From an uncultured Bacilli bacterium (GTDB taxonomy: Bacteria > Bacillota_I > Bacilli_A > RF39 > UBA660), in assembly GCA_934101495.1 (NCBI GenBank), contig CAKORG010000007.1, positions 1-49,698 of the forward strand: a stretch of 49,698 bases of DNA. Reading direction: 5' to 3'. This document shows, one piece after another, positions 1 through 7,996 of this stretch. The notes under the pieces were generated by a model. That model ran no database searches. It was not told where the DNA came from and was given only the letters and a program-made list of their open reading frames with translations. The position numbers and the translations under genes are program-made. Position 1 is the first letter of the stretch, and every line of letters begins with the position of its first letter.

Positions 1-2
1 AT

Positions 3-1223
3 AATTATTATTCAGATAATTATGTATATCCAGTTATAAGTAAAGTAGAAACTACAGCAACATCAAATTCTATAACATCAATAGTAACAGCAACCAAAGG
101 AACAAATAACATATCAAAGTATTATTATTCAGTAGATGGAGGAAATACTTTTACTGAATCAACAGGTAATTCTTATACATTTAATAGCTTAACTAAGAAT
201 ACTAGTTATAAAATTGTTATTAAAGTTATGGACAGTAATAATAAATATTCAAATGTATTTGTTACTAGTTCGAAGACAATTGATTCAGTAACACTAGCAA
301 GTTATGTAAAATCACTTTACACAGGTACCCAAGGAGCAAAAAACATCTATTATCATAACTCAAGTTTAGCAAATGGAGCAGGAGACAATAGTTATAGATA
401 TGCAGGAGCAAATCCAAACAACTATGTATGTTTTGGTTCAAATGCCAGTACTTGCCCGGAGAATAACCTATATAGAATCATCGGAGTATTTGGTTATAAC
501 GTCAAACTAATTAAAGCTACAGAGGCATCAAGTGAACTATTGGGAACAGATGGGGGATACAGTTCCAGTATTCATCAGTATTCGTGGTCAAATTTGGGTT
601 CATGCCAAAATGAAACTACTTATAGATTTAATGATGCTTTATATAAACTTGCAAATAAAAATGCAATTGCTGCTCATGTTCCAGGGCAAACAACGGATGG
701 CTGTAATGATTGGAAATATTCCGAACTTAATTCAAAAAATTTAAATGTAAATTTTTTAAATAATCTAGGTACAACATGGTCAAATTTAATTGAGGATACT
801 ACATGGAAAGTAAGTGGACATACAACAAAAGCTGTAACACCAAAAGCAATGTATACTGCAGAAATAACAAATGCCACAAAGACATACGGGCCTAGTGATG
901 GGGTATCGAAAATAGGCTTAATGTATGCAAGTGATTATGGATTTGCGGCAGCACCAAGTGCATGGACAGCTAATTTAAATACTTATAATGGCGAAGCCAT
1001 TAAAAATGTCAATTGGATGTATATGGGATTAGATGAATGGACAATTACGCCTAATTCTTCGGGCAGCAGCACAGTGTTCAGTTTAGACAACAGCGGCAGC
1101 GTGTACTCGTACGGCGCGGTCAGTGGATTTGGTGCCCGTCCAGTCTTGTATCTAAAGTCTTCTGCTCTCTATGCTGGAGGCGCTGGTACTCAAAGTTCAC
1201 CAATAACACTAAAACTTTCATGA
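3..1223 (+). CDS. Secreted surface protein with FN3-like and C-terminal variable domain (5' end outside window)
   Basis: The frame is open from the first bases of the window, so the Met at 228 is internal and the gene starts upstream. The first ~90 visible residues form a fibronectin-III-like segment (YYYSVDGG followed by a TSYKIVIKV strand). The rest is a family domain shared with the genes at 15617 and 29669: an NSYRYAGA block, LYRIIGVFG, LLGTDGGYS, GLMY-SDYGFAA and WMYMGL, ending in a GxRPVxYL motif. The domain looks like a C-type-lectin/sulfatase-modifying-type fold, but that is inferred from the motif pattern only. Bases 1061-1140 are about 60% G+C (48 of 80) in an otherwise AT-rich gene. 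No cell-wall sorting signal is present at the C-terminus. Exact function unknown; probably cell-surface or secreted. Confidence 0.8.
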   Translation, partial: NYYSDNYVYPVISKVETTATSNSITSIVTATKGTNNISKYYYSVDGGNTFTESTGNSYTFNSLTKNTSYKIVIKVMDSNNKYSNVFVTSSKTIDSVTLASYVKSLYTGTQGAKNIYYHNSSLANGAGDNSYRYAGANPNNYVCFGSNASTCPENNLYRIIGVFGYNVKLIKATEASSELLGTDGGYSSSIHQYSWSNLGSCQNETTYRFNDALYKLANKNAIAAHVPGQTTDGCNDWKYSELNSKNLNVNFLNNLGTTWSNLIEDTTWKVSGHTTKAVTPKAMYTAEITNATKTYGPSDGVSKIGLMYASDYGFAAAPSAWTANLNTYNGEAIKNVNWMYMGLDEWTITPNSSGSSTVFSLDNSGSVYSYGAVSGFGARPVLYLKSSALYAGGAGTQSSPITLKLS

Positions 1224-1245
1224 AACTTTGTTAATTACAGAAAAT

Positions 1246-1279
1246 AACTGGTATAGTCAATTGGCCATACCAGTTTTAT
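1246..1279. terminator. Bidirectional terminator between converging genes
   Basis: AACTGGTAT (1246-1254) pairs perfectly with ATACCAGTT (1267-1275), followed by TTAT on the plus strand. It sits between the converging surface-protein and RNase HIII genes. The minus-strand side ends in TATTTT, so it may serve both. Confidence 0.7.
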
Positions 1280-1282
1280 CTA

Positions 1283-2212
1283 TTAAATTTTTTGAGTATT
1301 TTTAAAGTTTAATTTTACATAGTTATTTAAAACATCTTTGCCTTTTTCATTTACTAGACTTTGAACAAACTCATCAACATTTGTCCCAGCTCCTTTAGGT
1401 ATTTCTTTTCCTATTTCTTCACTCATTTTATACATTTCTCTTAAGAATATATATCTACTTATAATTGATGCACACGCTACACTTAAGCACTGTTCTTCAG
1501 CTCTTGGTGTAAATGTAATATCTGTTACTTTTTTAGGAATATCAGTTAAATATCCAAAGTAATTTCTTGGTGGTGTAAATTGGTCCACTACAATTTTATC
1601 ATATGGATATTGTTTTTCTACGAGGTTTAGTAATACTTTATTATGAAGTATTGCTTTTATTTTGTTCATGTTTACTGTTTCGTGATTTAAATTATTATAT
1701 TCTTTATTTGTTAGAATAAATGCAGAGTAGGGAACTTTTTCCATAATTAGTGGTGCTATTTGTTTGATGTAATCATCTGTTATTTTCTTTGAGTCAGTTA
1801 CTTTTAAGTCATGTAGATATTCTACATTATCAGTTGATACAAATGTTGCACAAACTACAATTGGTCCAAAGTAATCTCCAGTTCCAACTTCATCAGAACC
1901 TATGGTAGAATATTTGTCATAATTAAACGTTTTCTTTTCTTTAGCATCTTTATTTACAGTTTTATCTTTTCCAGTTTTAACATCTATAATTCTTCCATTA
2001 AATTTCTTTTCCATATCAATCCAAATATTAGCATCTATATCTGCAGAAATTCCTTGAAACATTGCTTTGCCTGACTCATAAAGTGTTATAATTGTACCTC
2101 CTTCATCAGCTTGAAATATCGCATATGGTGGAGTTTTATCTCTTTTTAAATCCTCATAGTATTTTATCATTTTAGATTTTATATTGTCACTTACTTTAAA
2201 AACTATTGTCAT
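1283..2212 (-). CDS. rnhC: Ribonuclease HIII
   Basis: Removes RNA from RNA-DNA hybrids in the cytoplasm. An N-terminal TBP-like (DUF3378-type) domain of ~90 residues precedes an RNase H fold. Catalytic-type acidic residues are visible in GSDEVGTGDYFGP, in VTDSKK and in KIVVDQF. The family is typical of low-GC Gram-positives. I chose the ATG at 2212 (309 aa), which has GAAAGGAAAA at normal distance upstream. An upstream in-frame start would add 25 basic residues that do not belong to the family and would run into the divergent promoter region. Divergent from cvpA. Confidence 0.92.
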   Translation of the reverse strand: MTIVFKVSDNIKSKMIKYYEDLKRDKTPPYAIFQADEGGTIITLYESGKAMFQGISADIDANIWIDMEKKFNGRIIDVKTGKDKTVNKDAKEKKTFNYDKYSTIGSDEVGTGDYFGPIVVCATFVSTDNVEYLHDLKVTDSKKITDDYIKQIAPLIMEKVPYSAFILTNKEYNNLNHETVNMNKIKAILHNKVLLNLVEKQYPYDKIVVDQFTPPRNYFGYLTDIPKKVTDITFTPRAEEQCLSVACASIISRYIFLREMYKMSEEIGKEIPKGAGTNVDEFVQSLVNEKGKDVLNNYVKLNFKNTQKI

Positions 2213-2267
2213 ATTATTTTTCCTTTCATTTATTATTTTATCATATTTTTTTACAAAATGATAATAT

Positions 2268-2296
2268 TTGACTTTATTTTTGTACATATTTATAAT
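2268..2296 (+). promoter_or_regulatory. Sigma-A promoter for cvpA-trx
   Basis: TTGACT (2268-2273), a 17-bp spacer, then TATAAT (2291-2296), 26 bp before the cvpA start. Good match to the vegetative consensus. Confidence 0.75.
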
Positions 2297-2322
2297 ATAA
2301 TTAATATAAGGAGAGTAGAAAA

Positions 2323-3024
2323 ATGAATATAATGAGTGCCGTAATAATATTAATTGTATTATTTTACGTAGTCTTGGGGTTTAAACGTGGGGTTATTAAA
2401 ACTGGTGTTTCTCTAATAGGAACGATAGCAATATTAGTAGTATCTTTTGTCCTTAAGGATATTGTAGCTAACTTTTTAATGGAACATTTACCATTCTTTA
2501 ATTTTGGAGGCATATTTGATGGTATAACATCAATTAATATTTTGATGTATGAAATGATTTCTTTCATAGTAGTATTTGTAATATTATATTGTATTTTAAA
2601 TATATTACTTACATTATCAGGATTAATTGAAAAATTACTTAAACTTACAATAGTACTTGCTATTCCTTCTAAAATTCTTGGAGCTTTACTTGGTTTAGTT
2701 GAAGGAGTCATAGTAGCATTTTTAGTATCATTTGTATTTTTACATTTAGCACCAACAGAAAAGTATGTAATGGATAGTAAACTTGCGATTGTAGTTTTAG
2801 AAAGAACTCCATTTATTGGTAAGATGACAACTAGTACAACACTAGCTCTAGAAGATATTAATAACATTGTTAATTCATTAAAAGAAGATGATAATAGATC
2901 TGATGCTAATTACAGAGTGCTTCATCAAATGATCTATTGGAAAGTTATATCTGTTGAAGAAGCACAAAAATTAATAGATAGTAAGAAAATAGAATTTGAC
3001 AATGAAGTCGAAATAAGTAGGTGA
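2323..3024 (+). CDS. CvpA-family membrane protein
   Basis: Integral membrane protein of 233 residues with about four hydrophobic helices in the first ~150 residues (LIVLFYVVLGFKRGVIK start; later GALLGLVEGVIVAFLV), which is the CvpA/colicin-V-production pattern. A soluble C-terminal tail of ~80 residues follows. The molecular role of this family in Firmicutes is not settled. AAGGAGAG lies 10 bp before the ATG. It is co-transcribed with the thioredoxin gene that starts 4 bases after its stop. Family assignment rests on topology and the GxxRG motif in the first loop. Confidence 0.8.
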   Translation: MNIMSAVIILIVLFYVVLGFKRGVIKTGVSLIGTIAILVVSFVLKDIVANFLMEHLPFFNFGGIFDGITSINILMYEMISFIVVFVILYCILNILLTLSGLIEKLLKLTIVLAIPSKILGALLGLVEGVIVAFLVSFVFLHLAPTEKYVMDSKLAIVVLERTPFIGKMTTSTTLALEDINNIVNSLKEDDNRSDANYRVLHQMIYWKVISVEEAQKLIDSKKIEFDNEVEISR

Positions 3025-3028
3025 TTAA

Positions 3029-3316
3029 ATGATTAAATATTTAGAAAAAGAAGAAGATTTTAATAATCTAATTCAAAATAGAGTTTTAGTTGATTTCTAT
3101 GCTGATTGGTGTGGACCCTGTAAGAGACTTGGTGCTATACTTGAAGAAATTAATGATATTGATATATTAAAGGTAAATGTTGATTTATTTCAAAATATAT
3201 CTAATAAATATGGTGTAATGAGTATTCCAACCCTTATAATATTTGATAAAGGTAATGAAATAAAGAAAAGTATAGGGTTTAAAACTAAAGAAGAATTAAT
3301 TGAATTTTTAAAATAA
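3029..3316 (+). CDS. Thioredoxin-like protein
   Basis: Small cytosolic thiol-disulfide oxidoreductase of 95 residues, slightly shorter than classic thioredoxin (~105). The active site WCGPCK is intact with Cys28 and Cys31, preceded by the VDFYAD strand. The cis-proline loop is seen as MSIPTLIIF. The start is placed 4 bases after cvpA, with the AGTAGGTGA ribosome site overlapping the cvpA stop, so the two genes are translationally linked. Whether it is the main thioredoxin or an accessory one cannot be judged, because no thioredoxin reductase is in the window. Confidence 0.9.
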   Translation: MIKYLEKEEDFNNLIQNRVLVDFYADWCGPCKRLGAILEEINDIDILKVNVDLFQNISNKYGVMSIPTLIIFDKGNEIKKSIGFKTKEELIEFLK

Positions 3317-3324
3317 TTAAAAAT

Positions 3325-3358
3325 AAAAGACATTTGATAGAAAAAATGTCTTTTATTA
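3325..3358 (+). terminator. Terminator after cvpA-trx
   Basis: AAAAGACATTT (3325-3335) pairs with AAATGTCTTTT (3344-3354), followed by a T-rich tail. Confidence 0.8.
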
Positions 3359-3367
3359 TGTTATAAT
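3359..3367 (+). promoter_or_regulatory. Extended -10 promoter for the methylase
   Basis: TG-T-TATAAT (3359-3367), 22 bp before the methylase ATG. No convincing -35 at 17 bp, as is common for extended -10 promoters. Confidence 0.5.
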
Positions 3368-3389
3368 ATCTTATATCGGAGGTAGTATT

Positions 3390-4229
3390 ATGATTAAAGG
3401 TAAACCTTTTGTTAAATGGGCTGGTGGTAAAAGACAAATAATAGATAAACTTAAAATGTATGCCCCAGAAGAATTTGATACTTATTTTGAGCCTTTTGTT
3501 GGTGGTGGAGCTTTTCTTTTTGAACTGTCACCTAAAAAGGCTGTTATAAATGATTCTAACGAAGAACTTATGAATATTTTTATGTGTATAAAAGATAGTG
3601 ATAAGTTTGATAAAATGTGCAAGGAACTTAATCATCATGAAGCAAATCATAGTGAAAAGTATTATTATGAAATAAGAAATTTGGATCGAGATAAAAATAA
3701 ATTTAAGAAAATAGCAGATTATAAAAGAGCTGCTAGAACTATTTATTTAAATAAGGCGTGTTTTAATGGTCTTTATAGAGTTAATAGTAAAAATGAGTTT
3801 AATGTACCATTTGGAAAGAAAAATAAAGTTAATACTTATGAAGGACAAAATTTAGGTGTTATAAGTGGTTATTTAAATTATAATGATATTGAAATATTAT
3901 CTATAGACTTTGAAGAAGCTGTTAAAAATGCTAAAAAAGGAGATTTTATATATTTTGATCCTCCATATGATTCTGATACTCATACATTTAATAGTTATAC
4001 TGAAGATGGGTTTAATAAAGATGAACAAAGAAGACTTGCTAGAGTATTTAAAGAATTAGATGAAAGAGGCTGTTTTGTTATGCTTTCTAATCATAATACT
4101 ATTTTAGTAAGTGAACTTTATAAAGATTATAATTTTCATTTTATTGAAGCTAAAAGAAATATAAATGCTAATGGTAAAAAAAGAGGTAAAGTTGAAGAAG
4201 TAATTATTACAAATTATGAAACTAAATAG
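3390..4229 (+). CDS. D12-class DNA adenine-N6 methyltransferase (Dam-like)
   Basis: Transfers a methyl group from SAM to adenine N6 in DNA. Motif order is that of alpha-class (D12) enzymes: PFVKWAGGKRQ at the N-terminus, the SAM-binding EPFVGGGAF, then the catalytic DPPY at residues 190-193. The length, 279 aa, is normal for Dam/DpnM-type enzymes. Translation starts at ATG 3390 behind GGAGG. No restriction endonuclease is recognisable beside it, so it is either a solitary methylase or paired with the small unknown gene directly downstream. The recognition sequence cannot be read from the protein; GATC is only the family's most common target. Confidence 0.9.
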   Translation: MIKGKPFVKWAGGKRQIIDKLKMYAPEEFDTYFEPFVGGGAFLFELSPKKAVINDSNEELMNIFMCIKDSDKFDKMCKELNHHEANHSEKYYYEIRNLDRDKNKFKKIADYKRAARTIYLNKACFNGLYRVNSKNEFNVPFGKKNKVNTYEGQNLGVISGYLNYNDIEILSIDFEEAVKNAKKGDFIYFDPPYDSDTHTFNSYTEDGFNKDEQRRLARVFKELDERGCFVMLSNHNTILVSELYKDYNFHFIEAKRNINANGKKRGKVEEVIITNYETK

Positions 4230-4235
4230 GTGTTT

Positions 4236-4712
4236 ATGAAAATATATTTAGATGATAAAAGATATTTATTCTTTGATGAAGGAAAGTTTGATAATTGGTG
4301 TGTTTATGAAGTGTTAAATGATGGAAGAGTAAAAGCACCATTTGATGTTGAATATTTTAAAGAGTTAAAAAAATTAACAAATGTATTTAGATCTAGTATG
4401 TTATATGATGATTTTGTTAAATTATATAATAAAACTACTTCAAGATTTGATAAGAATATTGCATACGAAATAAGACTTATTACTAATCATTATGATGAAT
4501 ATAAAGATGAAGTATTTAGAATATTTAGTATTCTTTATATGGGAATGCTTGCTGAAGAAAATAAAGCTAATACTAGACTTGGTAAAAGAGTTAAAAGACT
4601 TGGTATGTATAATTTACTTATTAAAAATATGCTACCTGAATATTGTGCAGATTTTATGAAAGGTATGAAGTGGCAGAAAATAGATAAATTATGTAGTGAA
4701 GGTGGATTTTAA
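4236..4712 (+). CDS. Uncharacterised protein coupled to the adenine methylase
   Basis: 158 residues, not recognised. The start is set at ATG 4236, because AGGTG at the methylase stop gives proper spacing; the GTG at 4230 lies inside that ribosome site. The N-terminus holds a short beta-rich block with GKFDNWCVY, followed by a mainly alpha-helical region rich in Lys and Asp. No transmembrane segment or signal peptide. It lies 6 bases after the methylase stop and ends at a shared terminator, so the two form a two-gene operon. A role tied to DNA modification (regulator, cofactor or cryptic nuclease) is inference from position only. Confidence 0.7.
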   Translation: MKIYLDDKRYLFFDEGKFDNWCVYEVLNDGRVKAPFDVEYFKELKKLTNVFRSSMLYDDFVKLYNKTTSRFDKNIAYEIRLITNHYDEYKDEVFRIFSILYMGMLAEENKANTRLGKRVKRLGMYNLLIKNMLPEYCADFMKGMKWQKIDKLCSEGGF

Positions 4713-4718
4713 AAAAAT

Positions 4719-4743
4719 GGAGTTAGTTAATTACACTAACTCC
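4719..4743. terminator. Bidirectional terminator between unknown gene and yigZ
   Basis: GGAGTTAGT (4719-4727) pairs with ACTAACTCC (4735-4743). The minus strand has a run of seven T after the stem, and the plus strand has a weaker T-rich tail. The hairpin includes the last codons of yigZ. Confidence 0.8.
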
Positions 4744-5070
4744 AGCATTTTTGTATGCTCTCATTAAAGGCCCTGCACCTAGTTTAATGCCACCAAAATA
4801 TCTTACAACTACAATCATTTTATTATTTAAGTTATTTGCTTCTAGCAGATTATATAAAGGAAGTCCCGCTGTGCCAGAAGGCTCTTTATCATCAGTTTTG
4901 CCTGCAGTATTGTCAAATTTATAAGCATAAACAATATGCTTGGCTTTTTTATGTTCTTTTCTAAGTTCATCTATTATGATTTTTATATCATTGGTATCAT
5001 CAAGTTCATAATAATAAGCTATAAATTTAGATTTTTTTATTTCTTCTTTATTTGTTTTAATTAATTTCAT
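4723..5070 (-). CDS. YigZ/IMPACT-family protein (short form)
   Basis: UPF0029/IMPACT N-terminal domain. Residues around KSKFIAYYYELDD, KAKHIVYAYK, DDKEPSGTAGLPL and VVRYFGGIKLGAGPL are the family signature. At 115 aa it lacks the C-terminal DUF1949 domain of the usual ~200-aa YigZ; the stop lies inside the terminator hairpin, so the short form looks like the real end and not a sequencing break. Molecular function is not established; links to translation regulation come from the eukaryotic IMPACT homologue. Start at 5070 behind GAAAGGAAAA. Confidence 0.85.
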   Translation of the reverse strand: MKLIKTNKEEIKKSKFIAYYYELDDTNDIKIIIDELRKEHKKAKHIVYAYKFDNTAGKTDDKEPSGTAGLPLYNLLEANNLNNKMIVVVRYFGGIKLGAGPLMRAYKNAGVSVIN

Positions 5071-5147
5071 AAAATTTTCCTTTCATGTATTAATTATATC
5101 GTAAAATTGTCAAAATTTGTAGTATAATATATTTATGGAGGTTACTT

Positions 5148-6932
5148 ATGCTAAAAGAAAAGTTAAAAACTATTCCTCATTTACCTGGATCATATCAAAT
5201 GCGTAATATAAATAATATAGTTATTTATGTTGGTAAAGCTAAAGATTTGTATAAAAGAGTAAATAGTTACTTTAAAGGTAATGTTATGGGAAAGACTGCT
5301 AAAATGGTTAGTGAAGTGGTTGATTTTACTTATATTACAACATCAACTGAACAAGAAGCCTTTATTCTTGAACTTAATTTAATTAAAGAATATGATCCAA
5401 AATATAATATACTGCTTAAAGATGATAAATCATATCCATATATTGAATACATAAGCAAACCCTATCCAAAACTTAAAGTATCTAGGTATTTAAGTGTTAA
5501 AAGGAAAGATAAAAAGCTTTTATTTGGTCCTTATCCGAATGCTTATGCTGCTAGAAAGATTGTTAATTTAATAAATAGATTATATCCTTTGAAAAAATGT
5601 GAAGGAATGCCTAAGGATGTTTGTTTATATTTTCATATCGGTGAGTGTTTAGGTTATTGCTCTAAAAAGACAGATAAAGAAGCTTTATATAAAATGGAAA
5701 AAGATATTTTAGAGTTTTTACGAGGTAATGATAAAATATTAATGGATAAAATAATGGAAAAGATTAATACATTTAGTAATATGCTTAATTTTGAAGCAGC
5801 TTTAGAACTAAAAAAAGAACTTGATTATATTAAAGTAGTTCTTGATAAACAAAAGGTTGAACTTCATGATTATATAAATAGAGATGTAATATCATATTAT
5901 CTTGATGAAGGTATTGTATCTGTCCAAATACTATTTGTTAGAAATGGTAAAATAGTGGGTGGAAATAATGATAAATTCTACTTAATGAGTGATATTTTAG
6001 ATGAAGTTAATTCATATATTTTGAAATTTTATGAAAGACATGAAATACCTAAAGAACTTTTAGTGGAAAAAGACTTGAATACAGAAATTATAGGTAATAT
6101 TTTAGGTACTAAAGTTGTAGTTCCTGAAAAGGGAAAAAAGAAAAATTTACTTAATATGGCTAAGGAAAATGCTAAAATTGCTCTAGAACAAGAAATAACT
6201 ATTATTAAAAATGATGAAAAAAGAAGTGTGCTTGCTAATGATGAGTTAAGAAAACTACTTAATATGGAAGTTTTAAATAGAATAGATTCATTTGATAACT
6301 CAAATTTATTTGGTACTTATGCTGTATCTGGAATGGTTGTGTTTAAAAATGGGAAGCCTGCTAAGAAAGAGTATCGTAAATATAAAGTAAGTATAGATAA
6401 AAATGATGATTATAATACCATGAGAGAAGTTGTTTACAGAAGATATTATAGATGTATGGTTGAGCAAAGTGAAATGCCAGATTTAATACTTGTGGATGGT
6501 GGTGTAAGTCAAATAAATGCTTGCAAAACTGTTTTAGATGAACTTCATTTAAATATTAAAGTTTGTGGTCTTAGAAAAGATGATCATCATAGAACCAATG
6601 AACTTGTTGATGGTGATACATTAAATACAATTGAAATACCTAGAATGAGTGATGTTTTTCATTATTTAACTAGAATACAAGATGAAGTACATAGGTATAC
6701 GATTTACTATCATAAGACTTTACGTGATAAAGGTTCTATTGGAAGCTTGCTTGATAATATTGATGGTATTGGTAGTGTTAGAAAGAAAGAACTTATTAAA
6801 AAATATGGTAGTGTTAAGAAAATGGGGGAAGCATCAGTTGAAGAGTTGTCTTTGATAATACCTGAAGCTGTGGCAATTAATTTGAAAAAGTATTTAGAAA
6901 GTAGGGATAAAAGTGATACTAACAAAGAATAA
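5148..6932 (+). CDS. uvrC: UvrABC system subunit C, excision nuclease
   Basis: Makes both incisions in nucleotide excision repair, together with UvrB. The N-terminal GIY-YIG nuclease domain (about residues 10-90) has GSYQMR and YVGKAKDLYKRV. A UVR motif follows near 200-235 (NFEAALELKKELD). The RNase H-like C-terminal nuclease begins near RIDSFDNSNLFGTYAV, with LILVDGGVSQI, and a helix-hairpin-helix pair (IDGIGSVRKKELIKKYGS) closes the protein. The length, 594 aa, is normal. ATG 5148 is preceded by GGAGG. Its last 20 bases overlap the start of the RnfC-like gene. Confidence 0.95.
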   Translation: MLKEKLKTIPHLPGSYQMRNINNIVIYVGKAKDLYKRVNSYFKGNVMGKTAKMVSEVVDFTYITTSTEQEAFILELNLIKEYDPKYNILLKDDKSYPYIEYISKPYPKLKVSRYLSVKRKDKKLLFGPYPNAYAARKIVNLINRLYPLKKCEGMPKDVCLYFHIGECLGYCSKKTDKEALYKMEKDILEFLRGNDKILMDKIMEKINTFSNMLNFEAALELKKELDYIKVVLDKQKVELHDYINRDVISYYLDEGIVSVQILFVRNGKIVGGNNDKFYLMSDILDEVNSYILKFYERHEIPKELLVEKDLNTEIIGNILGTKVVVPEKGKKKNLLNMAKENAKIALEQEITIIKNDEKRSVLANDELRKLLNMEVLNRIDSFDNSNLFGTYAVSGMVVFKNGKPAKKEYRKYKVSIDKNDDYNTMREVVYRRYYRCMVEQSEMPDLILVDGGVSQINACKTVLDELHLNIKVCGLRKDDHHRTNELVDGDTLNTIEIPRMSDVFHYLTRIQDEVHRYTIYYHKTLRDKGSIGSLLDNIDGIGSVRKKELIKKYGSVKKMGEASVEELSLIIPEAVAINLKKYLESRDKSDTNKE

Positions 6933-7995
6933 AAATATTGTACCTAATAAAAATATTACTTACTTTTTAAATCCTGATTATATATACGTTCCTGCCAAAG
7001 ATATTTATGTTAAAGATGGAGAATATGTTTATAAAAATCAAATTATAGCTGATAAAACATCATCATCAGTATCTGGTAAAGTATTAGGTATAAAAAAATG
7101 TAATATCATGGGAAAACTTAAAAATACTTTAGTTATTCAAAATGATTATAGAGAATATTTTAAAGATAATAATATGAAAATGAAACTTACTATACCAAAT
7201 ATGCTTAGATTACTTGAAAATGATAAGATATTATTTGATAAATTTAAAAGTAGTAAAACTTTTGATAATATTGTTTTATTTGCTATTAATGATAATCCTT
7301 ATGTTTATAATGAAGTATTTTTGCTTAAAGAAAATATTAATGATATATTATGGTTTTATGATAAATTATTTAATCTTTATACATGTAGTATCAATTTACT
7401 TGTTTTAAAAAATACAGATGCTTTTGTAATTGATGAATGCTTAAGTACTTTAGGTAGTTATCCTGAGATTAAATTAAGCCTAGTAAATGATGAATATTTA
7501 ATGGAAAATAATGAAGTATTAGGTAAATATTTAAGGTTAAAAGGCAATACCTTATATTTAAGTGTTACAGAACTTGTTAAAATATATAATTTATTTAAAG
7601 GAAAGTTGAGTACTACGAAGTTAATTACTATATCTGGTGATGCTATAAAGGAAAATAAAGTGCTGAGGGTGAAAATAAATACTTCTTTAAAAGATGTAAT
7701 TGATAAGTATATTGATATTAATGAAACTTGTGATTATATTATAAATGGGCTAATGAATGGTTTTAAAATTGATGATATAAATAATTTTATTATTACTGAA
7801 GAAGTGAAATCTATAAATATTATGAAAAAAAGAAATATTAAGGAAAGCAAATGTATTAGATGTGGTAAATGCATAAGTATATGTCCTTATGGTGTAAATC
7901 CAGTAAGCTTAAAGGATAAAGAAAAATGCATAGATTGTGGCTTATGTACATATATCTGTCCTTGTTATATAAATTTAAGAGAAAGGTTAAAGTAG
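6913..7995 (+). CDS. RnfC-like ferredoxin subunit, reduced
   Basis: Start is GTG 6913 behind AGGGAT, inside the 3' end of uvrC. The N-terminal barrel-sandwich region (GEYVYKNQIIA, VSGKVLGI) and a middle SLBB-like region resemble RnfC. The C-terminus binds two [4Fe-4S] clusters through CIRCGKCISICP and CIDCGLCTYICP. At 360 aa it is shorter than usual RnfC (~430 or more). The glycine-rich FMN/NADH-site motifs expected in RnfC (GLGGAGFPT and NGAECEPY) are not visible; the second is replaced by NDNPYVYNE. It pairs with the RnfD-like gene 1 base downstream. Probably a membrane-associated electron-transfer protein; the electron donor and acceptor are unknown. Confidence 0.75.
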   Translation: MILTKNKNIVPNKNITYFLNPDYIYVPAKDIYVKDGEYVYKNQIIADKTSSSVSGKVLGIKKCNIMGKLKNTLVIQNDYREYFKDNNMKMKLTIPNMLRLLENDKILFDKFKSSKTFDNIVLFAINDNPYVYNEVFLLKENINDILWFYDKLFNLYTCSINLLVLKNTDAFVIDECLSTLGSYPEIKLSLVNDEYLMENNEVLGKYLRLKGNTLYLSVTELVKIYNLFKGKLSTTKLITISGDAIKENKVLRVKINTSLKDVIDKYIDINETCDYIINGLMNGFKIDDINNFIITEEVKSINIMKKRNIKESKCIRCGKCISICPYGVNPVSLKDKEKCIDCGLCTYICPCYINLRERLK

Positions 7996-7996
7996 T

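Noticed and set aside
1041..1200. Confirmed diversity-generating retroelement
   Set aside because: No reverse transcriptase or adenine-rich template repeat is visible in the window; kept as a hypothesis only.
4723..5070. Truncated (broken) yigZ
   Set aside because: The stop sits in a clean terminator and there is no downstream remnant of DUF1949, so a natural short form is more likely.
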